From the NCBI GenBank assembly GCA_021780275.1, contig JAJXZC010000295.1:1-6581 (forward strand): a stretch of 6,581 bases of DNA, read 5' to 3'. Position numbers and translations under genes: made by a program. This document shows positions 1 to 5,284 of this stretch, piece after piece (within the stretch, counting starts at the first letter, position 1; every line of letters starts with the position of its first letter). The DNA is from Pseudomonadota bacterium (lineage in GTDB: Bacteria > Pseudomonadota > Alphaproteobacteria > Parvibaculales > Parvibaculaceae). The notes under the pieces were generated by a model. The model had not been told where the DNA came from, searched no databases, and saw nothing but the letters and a program-made list of their open reading frames with translations.

Positions 1-26
1 CGCTCGACGAGCAGTTCCGGGCCTGA
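1..26 (+). CDS. 3' end of an unidentified gene (partial)
   Basis: The reading frame entering from the left edge reads L-D-E-Q-F-R-A and stops at TGA (24-26). The terminator hairpin at 73-103 lies about 50 bases downstream, as expected for a gene end. Only seven or eight codons are visible, too few to identify a family, and the frame could be open by chance. It is convergent with gcrA. Confidence 0.35.
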
Positions 27-69
27 GGCTTCTCCCCGGGGGCTGAGGCCTCCCATCGCGCAGACAACA

Positions 70-110
70 AAAAACCGGCGTACCCGAAAACGGGTCGCCG
101 GTTCTTTATT
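70..110. terminator. Bidirectional intrinsic terminator between convergent genes
   Basis: AACCGGCG (73-80) plus ACCCG (82-86) pair with CGGGT (91-95) plus CGCCGGTT (96-103). This gives a 13-bp stem with one bulged T at 81 and an AAAA tetraloop. On the minus strand the stem is followed by TTTTTTGTTG, an excellent U-tract for ending gcrA, whose stop is about 23 bases upstream. On the plus strand it is followed by CTTTATT, a weaker tract that could end the gene stopping at 26. Confidence 0.88.
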
Positions 111-125
111 GGAGCGACGCGAAGG

Positions 126-641
126 TTAGATCGCGTAGCTGTCCTTGCGGGTCCGGTCGCGATTGCGGCGGGGCTGCACGGGCTGGTAGGCGAGCCGCGC
201 ATGCTCCGTGCAATAGGGCGCATTGGAGTCCGCGCCGCGGCCGCAGAAGTGGAAACCCGGACGGCCCGGATCGCCGATCGGCCATTTGCAGGTATGCTCG
301 GTGAGCGTGAGTACGGTCGCCCGCTGGGCCGGCTCGAGCGCTTCCGCCTCGATCCGCGCGATTTCGGCGCGTTCGATATGGGCTTCGCTCCGCAGTTCCT
401 CAGCGCGGCGTTCCACCACCAGCGGGTCCGGGCGGCCGCGCAGCGGCGCCATCGCCCTCGTCGTCTGCGGACGGGGCCGTGCCGGGCGGCTCGGCGTCGC
501 GCGGCCGGAAAGGCCCAGACGATGCACCTTGCCGATCACGGCGTTACGCGTAACACCACCAAGCTGCTTGGCGACCTGGCTGGCACTCAGCCCGTCCGAC
601 CACAGCTTCTTCAACATTTCGACGCGTTCATCGGTCCACAT
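126..641 (-). CDS. gcrA: GcrA cell-cycle regulator
   Basis: A 171-residue GcrA-family regulator. In Caulobacter GcrA binds sigma70-RNA polymerase and activates promoters carrying CcrM-methylated GANTC sites, driving S-phase genes. The N-terminal helix-turn-helix is clear: MWTDERVEMLKKLW at 1-14, then S-A-S-Q-V-A-K-Q-L and TRNAVIGKVHRLGLSGR to residue 47. A Pro/Arg-rich linker (about 48-75) and a charged Glu/Arg helix (about 77-103) follow. The conserved C-terminal sigma-interacting domain has CKWPIGDP (118-125), FCGR (132-135) and PYC-T-E-H (142-147), a Cys/His set that might bind metal. I chose ATG 639-641 because family members start MWTDER and a purine-rich GAGGGGAAGG lies about 9 bases upstream. 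The frame stays open further upstream but that part is unlike the family. It is divergent from the permease and ends at the terminator at 73-103. Confidence 0.96.
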   Translation of the reverse strand: MWTDERVEMLKKLWSDGLSASQVAKQLGGVTRNAVIGKVHRLGLSGRATPSRPARPRPQTTRAMAPLRGRPDPLVVERRAEELRSEAHIERAEIARIEAEALEPAQRATVLTLTEHTCKWPIGDPGRPGFHFCGRGADSNAPYCTEHARLAYQPVQPRRNRDRTRKDSYAI

Positions 642-794
642 TTGGATCACCTTCCCCTCGCCTCGATGCTCAGTCCCATCCGCGGGTCGCGGACAACCGA
701 TCGAGGCCCCATTCACGCGGCGCTCGATTGCGAGGGTGAGCGACCGCAAGGGCCCCGTATGGAACTGCACTAGATTTCGTAGGCCCTGTTATTA

Positions 795-824
795 AATATA
801 CAAGATAGAGCCGGATTTCCGCAA
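795..824 (-). promoter_or_regulatory. Candidate sigma70 promoter of gcrA
   Basis: On the minus strand TTGCGG (819-824) is followed after 18 bases by TATATT (795-800), within the only AT-rich patch of the intergenic region. The transcript would begin near 788 and have an untranslated leader of roughly 147 bases. The fit to sigma70 consensus is moderate and the spacing is at the long end. The perfect DnaA box lies about 60-70 bases upstream of the predicted start. Confidence 0.38.
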
Positions 825-848
825 CCGCGCCGTTCTGGATGGAGTTCC

Positions 849-857
849 TTATCCACA
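849..857 (+). promoter_or_regulatory. Perfect DnaA box
   Basis: TTATCCACA matches the consensus high-affinity DnaA box exactly. It lies between divergent gcrA and the permease, just upstream of the candidate gcrA promoter. In Caulobacter DnaA activates gcrA transcription, so a DnaA box at this gene makes biological sense. Binding itself is inferred. Confidence 0.6.
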
Positions 858-879
858 GAAAAGCGAGGCGCGGCGGGCA

Positions 880-908
880 TTGCCCCGCAGGCACCGAGAG
901 CCTAAATC
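880..908 (+). promoter_or_regulatory. Weak candidate promoter of the permease gene
   Basis: TTGCCC (880-885) is followed after 17 bases by TAAATC (903-908). This is only a partial consensus match, but it would place the start near 915, about 30 bases before the permease ATG. The near-match DnaA box at 909-917 would overlap the start site. Confidence 0.2.
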
Positions 909-917
909 TCATCCACA
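909..917 (+). promoter_or_regulatory. DnaA-box-like site, one mismatch
   Basis: TCATCCACA differs from the consensus TTATCCACA at the second base and has the same orientation as the perfect box 60 bases to its left. A single near match could be chance, but the pairing with a perfect box raises its weight. Confidence 0.35.
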
Positions 918-944
918 TAACGGGATCGAAAAGAGGGGCAAGGG

Positions 945-1766
945 ATGAGCATGACCGGCAGCGAGAGGATCTTTCCCGAAAGCGGAGTGCGCCGCTTCGG
1001 TGCAGTGAACTGGCTCGGCACATGGACGCTTTATCTGAAGGAGGTTCGACGCTTCTGGAAAGTCCTGACTCAGACAATCGTCGCGCCGGTTATCACGACG
1101 CTGCTCTATCTGGCGATCTTCGCACTTTCGGTGGGTTCCTTGCGTCCCGCCGTGCATGGCGTGCCCTTTGTCGTGTTCCTGGCGCCGGGCCTCATCATGA
1201 TGACCATGATCCAGAACGCCTTTGCCAACACGTCGTCCTCGCTGCTGATCTCGAAGGTGCAGGGAAACATCGTCGACATATTGATGCCGCCGCTTTCGCC
1301 GGGTGAGCTCAATTTCGGCATCGCCATGGCAGGGGTCACCCGCGGCGTCGTGGTGGGCGCGGTGACGGCGGCGGGCATGTTTCCCTTCGTTGACATGGGC
1401 ATAGCCCATCTCTGGGCGGTGGTGTTCTTTGCAATCGGCGCCTCGCTGATGCTGTCGCTGCTCGGCATGCTGGGCGGCATCTGGTCGGAAAAGTTCGACC
1501 ACCTGCAGGCGGTGACGAATTTCATCGTTCTGCCGCTCACCTTCCTGTCCGGCACCTTCTATTCGGTCGACCAACTGCCGGATTTCGCCCACCGGATCAC
1601 CCATTGGAACCCGGTTTTCTACCTCATTGACGGCTTCCGCTATGGCTTCACGGGCCACGCCGACGGCTCGGTCCAGACGGGCGTCATCCTGACCATTGCG
1701 GTCAATGCTGCCCTCTGGCTCGCCAGCGACCGGCTGCTCCGCAAGGGCTACCGGCTCAAGGGGTAA
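945..1766 (+). CDS. ABC-2 type transporter permease, no adjacent ATPase
   Basis: A 273-residue inner-membrane permease of the ABC-2 family, closest in appearance to the YadH/NodJ type of exporters, which normally pair with a separate ATPase. About six hydrophobic segments are visible, near residues 46-64, 75-93, 125-146, 154-178, 191-206 and 245-262. Family-like stretches are DILMPPLSPGEL (111-122) and PLTFLSGTFYSVDQLP (197-212), the latter in the conserved region before the last membrane span. ATG 945 has GAGGGG 5 bases upstream. ATG 951 two codons later is also possible, since AGGG at 941-944 suits it better. No ATPase gene lies on either side: gcrA diverges upstream, and a hairpin and then argD lie downstream. 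It therefore probably works with an ATPase encoded elsewhere. The substrate cannot be told from the sequence. Confidence 0.9.
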   Translation: MSMTGSERIFPESGVRRFGAVNWLGTWTLYLKEVRRFWKVLTQTIVAPVITTLLYLAIFALSVGSLRPAVHGVPFVVFLAPGLIMMTMIQNAFANTSSSLLISKVQGNIVDILMPPLSPGELNFGIAMAGVTRGVVVGAVTAAGMFPFVDMGIAHLWAVVFFAIGASLMLSLLGMLGGIWSEKFDHLQAVTNFIVLPLTFLSGTFYSVDQLPDFAHRITHWNPVFYLIDGFRYGFTGHADGSVQTGVILTIAVNAALWLASDRLLRKGYRLKG

Positions 1767-1778
1767 GGCCGCCCGGTT

Positions 1779-1804
1779 GCCGGGGGCGCCTTGAAGCCCC
1801 CGGC
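1779..1804 (+). terminator. GC-rich hairpin after the permease gene
   Basis: GCCGGGGGC (1779-1787) pairs perfectly with GCCCCCGGC (1796-1804) around an 8-base loop, starting 12 bases after the permease stop. No T-run follows, so it is either a non-canonical terminator or a 3'-end stabilising structure. The hairpin with a T-run at 1861-1885 may be the true terminator of this gene. Confidence 0.45.
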
Positions 1805-1814
1805 TCCGGCCGAT

Positions 1815-1842
1815 TTGACAGGCCCTCTACGCTCCGTAATAC
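1815..1842 (+). promoter_or_regulatory. Near-consensus sigma70 promoter upstream of argD
   Basis: A perfect TTGACA (1815-1820) is followed after 16 bases by TAATAC (1837-1842), the best promoter match I see in the window. Transcription would start near 1849. It is the most likely promoter for the argD operon, although an intrinsic terminator lies directly downstream and argD starts about 270 bases away. Confidence 0.65.
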
Positions 1843-1860
1843 TGCAACGCTTCTCGGATC

Positions 1861-1885
1861 GCCGCCCTTCTCAGGCGGCTTTTTC
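1861..1885 (+). terminator. Intrinsic terminator immediately after the promoter
   Basis: GCCGCC (1861-1866) pairs with GGCGGC (1874-1879) around the loop CTTCTCA, followed by TTTTT (1880-1884). It is a textbook intrinsic terminator in shape. It can end permease transcripts. Transcripts starting near 1849 would also meet it, giving an RNA of only about 36 bases unless RNA polymerase reads through. The segment 1866-1873 (CCTTCTCA) is complementary to 2101-2108, over the argD ribosome binding site. Confidence 0.72.
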
Positions 1886-2116
1886 TATTGGGCGCAAGGC
1901 CTTTTGGCCGGTTCGCCCGGCGAGGGCACGGAGAGTGATCGAATGATCCTGAACGGGAAACGACGACGCTGACTGGAAGAACCGCGCACCACAAGGGTGC
2001 TGCGGAGAAGGACAGTTTGTCGTTCGGATCTCCCGACCGTCGCCCGGCCCGCGATGCTCAGACAACCATTTCATCGAGCATCGAGGGACCCAAGGAATAT
2101 TGAGAAGGACCTGATC
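1886..2116 (+). promoter_or_regulatory. Structured 5' leader of the argD operon, candidate attenuator
   Basis: Between the terminator and the argD start lies a leader able to form several structures. One hairpin pairs GGGCG (1890-1894) with CGCCC (1914-1918), with GGCC-TTTT-GGCC (1898-1909) inside it. A leader peptide frame (1943-1972) follows. The next hairpin pairs CCGC+GCACC (1982-1990) with GGTGC-T-GCGG (1996-2005), 9 bp with one bulge. The last pairs CGATGCTC (2052-2059) with GAGCATCG (2076-2083). Alternative pairings exist: 1959-1966, the Arg codons, with 2017-2024 (8 bp including one G-U), or 2017-2021 with GACAA at 2061-2065 in the loop of the last hairpin. No hairpin followed by a T-run occurs between the leader peptide and argD. 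Control would therefore more likely act on translation initiation or Rho access than on an intrinsic terminator here. Pairings were found by eye, without energy calculation. Confidence 0.5.
1943..1972 (+). CDS. Putative arginine-sensing leader peptide MILNGKRRR
   Basis: A nine-codon frame reads ATG ATC CTG AAC GGG AAA CGA CGA CGC TGA. The Shine-Dalgarno sequence GGAGAG (1930-1935) sits 7 bases before the ATG. Three consecutive Arg codons just before the stop are the arrangement seen in leader peptides of attenuated amino-acid operons such as his, leu and trp, and the downstream operon makes arginine. Two are CGA, a codon used sparingly in the neighbouring genes and known in E. coli to be decoded slowly. 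Scarce charged tRNA-Arg should stall a ribosome here, and the Arg codons can pair with 2017-2024, so a stall would change the leader fold. The frame is far too short to prove by sequence statistics. The function is inferred from position, composition and the ribosome binding site. Confidence 0.6.
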   Translation: MILNGKRRR

Positions 2117-3331
2117 TTGATTACCCCAGTGTTGCCGACCTATGCGCGGGCCGACCTCGAATTCGAGAGAGGCGAGGGGCCCTATCTTTTCACCGCGACG
2201 GGCGAGCGTTATCTCGACTTCGGCGCCGGCATTGCGGTGAATGCGCTCGGCCATGCCCATCCGACCCTTGTGAGCGCGCTGACCGAACAGGCGCAGAAGG
2301 TCTGGCACGTCTCGAACATCTACAAGATTCCGGGGCAGGAAAGACTGGCGCGGAAACTCGTCGACGCAACTTTTGCCGATACCGTCTTTTTCACCAATTC
2401 GGGCGCCGAAGCGCTGGAATGCGCGATCAAGATGGCGCGGCGCTATCACTTCGTGGGTGGCGCGCCGGAGCGCAATGAACTCATCGCCTTCGAAGGCGCT
2501 TTCCATGGCCGCACGCTCGCGACCATCGCGGCGGGCGGCAACAAGAAGTATCTCGAAGGCTTCGGGCCCGACATGCCGGGCTTCGTGCATCTGCCCTTCG
2601 GCGACCTGAAGGCGCTGGAAAAGGCGATCGCCTCGACCACGGCGGGCATTCTCATCGAGCCGATCCAGGGCGAGGGCGGCATTCGCGTGCTGCCGAACGA
2701 AGACCTGCGCAAGATCCGCGCGCTTTGCGACGAGGCGGGCATTCTGCTTGTCCTCGACGAAGTGCAGACGGGCTTTGGCCGCACGGGCAAGCTTTTCGCG
2801 CATGAACTCGCGGGCGTGACGCCGGACATCATGAGCGTCGCAAAGGCGCTGGGCGGCGGCTTCCCGGTGGGCGCATGTCTTGCGACGGAAAACGCCGCGC
2901 GCGGCATGACGGTCGGCACGCATGGTTCGACCTATGGCGGCAACCCGCTGGCCATGGCGGTGGCGGACGCCGCCGTCTCCATGATGATGCAGGAAGATTT
3001 CCTCGCCCATGTGCGGTCGATCGGCGTGAAGCTGAAACAGAAGCTCGCCGGGCTGATCGACCAGCATCCCTCGATCATCGAGGAAGTGCGCGGCGAGGCG
3101 CTGATGCTCGGCCTCAAGTGCCGCATCACCAATACCGATCTCGTTCAGGCGCTGCGCAAGGAACATCTGTTGACGGTGGGCGCGGGCGACAATGTCGTGC
3201 GGCTTCTGCCGCCGCTCATCATCGACGAGAGCCATCTCGACGAGGCGCTTGGTGCGCTCGACCGGGCTTGCTCGGCGCTTGAAGCGGAACTTGCGCAAAC
3301 GTCCGCCAAGGCGGCGGGAGGTGCGCAATGA
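2117..3331 (+). CDS. argD: Acetylornithine aminotransferase
   Basis: A 404-residue cytoplasmic class-III PLP aminotransferase that converts N-acetylglutamate 5-semialdehyde and glutamate to N-acetylornithine. In many bacteria it also serves as the diaminopimelate-pathway aminotransferase. Visible motifs are NSGAEA (94-99, phosphate binding), AFHGRT (128-133), [12 protein letters not shown] (213-224, with Asp214 facing the PLP ring nitrogen), [11 protein letters not shown] (240-250, Lys243 the Schiff-base lysine) and [10 protein letters not shown] (268-277). I chose the TTG at 2117-2119 because family proteins begin MITxVxPTYARAD and GAAGGA (2104-2109) lies exactly 7 bases upstream. Earlier in-frame starts (GTG 1997, ATG 2054) would add 40 or 21 residues unlike the family and would run through the leader structures. 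Its TGA overlaps the argF ATG by 4 bases. TTG initiation implies modest translation and fits control from the leader. Confidence 0.95.
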   Translation: MITPVLPTYARADLEFERGEGPYLFTATGERYLDFGAGIAVNALGHAHPTLVSALTEQAQKVWHVSNIYKIPGQERLARKLVDATFADTVFFTNSGAEALECAIKMARRYHFVGGAPERNELIAFEGAFHGRTLATIAAGGNKKYLEGFGPDMPGFVHLPFGDLKALEKAIASTTAGILIEPIQGEGGIRVLPNEDLRKIRALCDEAGILLVLDEVQTGFGRTGKLFAHELAGVTPDIMSVAKALGGGFPVGACLATENAARGMTVGTHGSTYGGNPLAMAVADAAVSMMMQEDFLAHVRSIGVKLKQKLAGLIDQHPSIIEEVRGEALMLGLKCRITNTDLVQALRKEHLLTVGAGDNVVRLLPPLIIDESHLDEALGALDRACSALEAELAQTSAKAAGGAQ

Positions 3332-4269
3332 ACGCGCTGAAGACCTATCGCGATTTCCTCGATCTCGATCATGTCGAGCCCGTGCAACTGCGCTCCATCC
3401 TTGATGGCGCGAAGGCGCGCAAGGCCTCGCGCGAGGGCAAGCCGCAGGCTGAGCCCGATGCGGACAGCCCCTTGAAGGGCAAGCTTCTCGCCATGCTCTT
3501 CGAGAAGCCCTCGACCCGCACGCGCGTTTCCTTCGACGTGGCCATGCGCCAGCTCGGCGGCGAGACGCTGCTTCTCAATGGCAACGACACGCAGCTCGGC
3601 CGCGGCGAGACCATCGCCGACACGGCGCGGGTTCTGTCGCGCTATGTCGATGCGATCATGATCCGCACGACCGACCACAAGCATCTGATGGATCTCGCCG
3701 AATATGCGAGCGTGCCCGTCATCAACGGCCTTACCGACAAGTCGCATCCCTGCCAGCTCATGGCGGACGTGATGACATTCGAGGAGCATAAGGGGCCGAT
3801 CAAGGGTCGCACCGTCGCCTGGGTCGGCGACGGCAACAATATGGTGACTTCGTGGATCCACGCGGCCACCCAGCTCGATTTCGAGTTGCGCCTCGCCTGC
3901 CCGCCGGAACTGACGCCCGACGCCGGGGCGCTGGCCTGGGCGCGGGAGAAGGGCGCGAAGATCGTCACCACCACCGATCCCTTTGAAGCGGTGAAGGGCG
4001 CGGACTGCGTCACCACCGACACCTGGATTTCGATGGGAACGCCGGAGGAAAAGGCACGACATCGCCACAATTTGCTTGCACCCTATCAGGTGAACGAGCG
4101 GCTGATGGCGGCGGCGGGCAAGGACGCGATCTTCATGCATTGCCTGCCCGCGCATCGCGGCGAGGAGATGACCGCCGATGTGATCGACGGGCCTCAGTCG
4201 GTCGTCTGGGACGAGGCGGAAAACAGGCTCCATGCGCAGAAGGGCGTATTGAAGTGGTGTTTTTCTTGA
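3328..4269 (+). CDS. argF: Ornithine carbamoyltransferase
   Basis: A 313-residue cytoplasmic enzyme that joins carbamoyl phosphate and ornithine to form citrulline, the sixth step of arginine synthesis. The normal length and all signature motifs are present: STRTR (62-66, carbamoyl-phosphate binding), HPCQ (140-143), DTWISMG (231-237, the ornithine-binding SMG loop) and HCLPAHRG (271-278, with the catalytic Cys272). The AWVGDGNNM stretch (164-172) begins the ornithine-binding domain. The ATG overlaps the argD stop as ATGA and is preceded by GGGAGG (3316-3321) at 6 bases, so translation is probably coupled to argD. I see no frameshift or missing active-site residue. The biosynthetic role fits argD and argE alongside. 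A catabolic arcB role is unlikely because no arcA or arcC is present in the window. Confidence 0.97.
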   Translation: MNALKTYRDFLDLDHVEPVQLRSILDGAKARKASREGKPQAEPDADSPLKGKLLAMLFEKPSTRTRVSFDVAMRQLGGETLLLNGNDTQLGRGETIADTARVLSRYVDAIMIRTTDHKHLMDLAEYASVPVINGLTDKSHPCQLMADVMTFEEHKGPIKGRTVAWVGDGNNMVTSWIHAATQLDFELRLACPPELTPDAGALAWAREKGAKIVTTTDPFEAVKGADCVTTDTWISMGTPEEKARHRHNLLAPYQVNERLMAAAGKDAIFMHCLPAHRGEEMTADVIDGPQSVVWDEAENRLHAQKGVLKWCFS

Positions 4270-4279
4270 GTGATTTTCG

Positions 4280-5284
4280 ATGAGTGATATGGAGCCGCGC
4301 TCCCTGAACGATCGTCTTGTGTCTCATCGCGACGACCTTGTGCTGCCTTTCCAGATCGAGGGGCTCGGCATTCGCGGTCGCGTGATCCGGCTCGGCGCGC
4401 TGGTCGACCAGGTGCTGACGCGCCACAACTATCCCGAACCCGTCTCGCGCATGCTGGGCGAAGCGCTCGCGCTCACCGCCATGATCGGCTCCGCATTGAA
4501 GTTCGAGGGCCGCTTCACGCTGCAGACGAACGGCAACGGCCCGGTGAGCATGCTCGTCGCCGATTACTGGACGGCGGACGAGGATCGGAGCTTCGGCCAG
4601 CTTCGCGGCTATGCCCTGATGGACGAGGAACGCCTCGCGCAATATCTCGCCGCGGGCCACACGTCGACGCCCGATCTTCTGGGCGAAGGCCATCTCGCCA
4701 TGACGATCGATCAGGGCGCGGATATGGAGCGCTATCAGGGCATCGTCGCGTTGGGGAACAAGGGCCTTTCCGAGGCTGCCCACGAATATTTCGCCAGTTC
4801 CGAACAGATCGCGACGCGCATCCGCCTCGCCGCCGGACCGCTTTTCCAGCGCGATGCGGAAGGGCATGGCGGCACGTCATGGCGCGCCGGCGCGATCATG
4901 ATCCAGCACATCGCCCGCGATGGCGGCCTCACCGGCCATCGTGATGCGGAGGATGCAAGGCCGTTCACCGATGAGGAAGAGAACTGGAATCGCGCCTCGA
5001 TCCTTCTCGGCACGGTCGAGGATCATGAACTGCTCGATCCGGCGCTCGCGCCTGCGGAGCTGCTCTATCGCCTCTTCCATGAGGATGGCGTGCGCGCTTT
5101 CGAGCCTGCCGACGTCGCCTTCGGCTGCCATTGCTCACGCGAGAAGATGACCGATGTGCTGCGCTCGTTCGGCGCGGCGGAGATCGACGACATGGCGCGG
5201 GACGGCACCATCGAGGTGACCTGCGATTTCTGCAGCGAGGTCTATCTCTTCGCGGCTGACAAGTTGAAGGAGGGACTGGAATGA
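4280..5284 (+). CDS. hslO: Hsp33 redox-regulated holdase chaperone
   Basis: A 334-residue cytoplasmic Hsp33. The family binds zinc through four cysteines when reduced. Oxidation forms disulfides, releases zinc, unfolds the C-terminal switch and turns on ATP-independent holding of unfolding proteins. The redox switch is complete: CxC at Cys283/Cys285 (FGCHCS) and CxxC at Cys315/Cys318 (TCDFCSE). The N-terminal core includes the typical LLGEGHLAMTIDQG stretch (133-146). The length is somewhat above E. coli Hsp33 (about 290 residues), as is common in alphaproteobacteria. The start is less certain: ATG 4280 lies 10 bases after the argF stop with only a weak ribosome binding site, and ATG 4289 is an alternative. 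It is probably cotranscribed with argD-argF, and its stop overlaps the next gene's start. Confidence 0.96.
   Translation: MSDMEPRSLNDRLVSHRDDLVLPFQIEGLGIRGRVIRLGALVDQVLTRHNYPEPVSRMLGEALALTAMIGSALKFEGRFTLQTNGNGPVSMLVADYWTADEDRSFGQLRGYALMDEERLAQYLAAGHTSTPDLLGEGHLAMTIDQGADMERYQGIVALGNKGLSEAAHEYFASSEQIATRIRLAAGPLFQRDAEGHGGTSWRAGAIMIQHIARDGGLTGHRDAEDARPFTDEEENWNRASILLGTVEDHELLDPALAPAELLYRLFHEDGVRAFEPADVAFGCHCSREKMTDVLRSFGAAEIDDMARDGTIEVTCDFCSEVYLFAADKLKEGLE

Larger units (their letters stand above)
642..944. promoter_or_regulatory. Divergent intergenic region between gcrA and the permease
   Basis: This 303-base region holds no convincing gene, though frames are open through part of it. It contains an AT-rich core (about 788-806) in GC-rich surroundings, a candidate gcrA promoter, a perfect DnaA box (849-857) and a near match (909-917). 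A small hairpin sits at 873-888 (GCGGGC, loop ATT, GCCCCGC with one bulge). I found no GANTC methylation site and no TTAA-N7-TTAA CtrA site here. Confidence 0.6.

Noticed and set aside
23..52. CTGAGGC direct repeat and GAGGC/GCCTC inverted repeat downstream of the first gene
   Set aside because: Short GC-rich matches of 5-7 bases are expected by chance. The real terminator at 73-103 is far stronger.
201..795. Two plus-strand open frames opposite gcrA
   Set aside because: gcrA on the minus strand is unambiguous. The plus-strand products are low-complexity Arg/Ala/Ser-rich shadows.
909..1658. Minus-strand open frame opposite the permease
   Set aside because: Its highly charged His/Arg/Glu/Asp-rich composition is what the complement of a hydrophobic membrane protein gene gives. 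It has no plausible start context or domain.
1936..1949. Possible ArgR operator (TGATCGAATGATC palindrome-like)
   Set aside because: It has GATC repeats but does not resemble the TGAAT/ATTCA halves of an ARG box, and it overlaps the leader peptide start. There is no support for ArgR control here.
1886..2116. Known metabolite riboswitch in the argD leader
   Set aside because: I compared it from memory with SAM-II, SAH, speF and similar alphaproteobacterial elements and saw no convincing conserved core. The leader peptide explains the region better.
1871..3328. Long minus-strand open frame (485 codons) opposite argD
   Set aside because: It mirrors the codon periodicity of argD in GC-rich DNA, with an Arg/His/Ala-rich composition typical of antisense shadow frames. 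It shows no recognisable domain.
3145..4233. Minus-strand open frame opposite argF
   Set aside because: It is a shadow of argF. The plus strand has every ornithine carbamoyltransferase motif, and the opposite product resembles no family I recognise.
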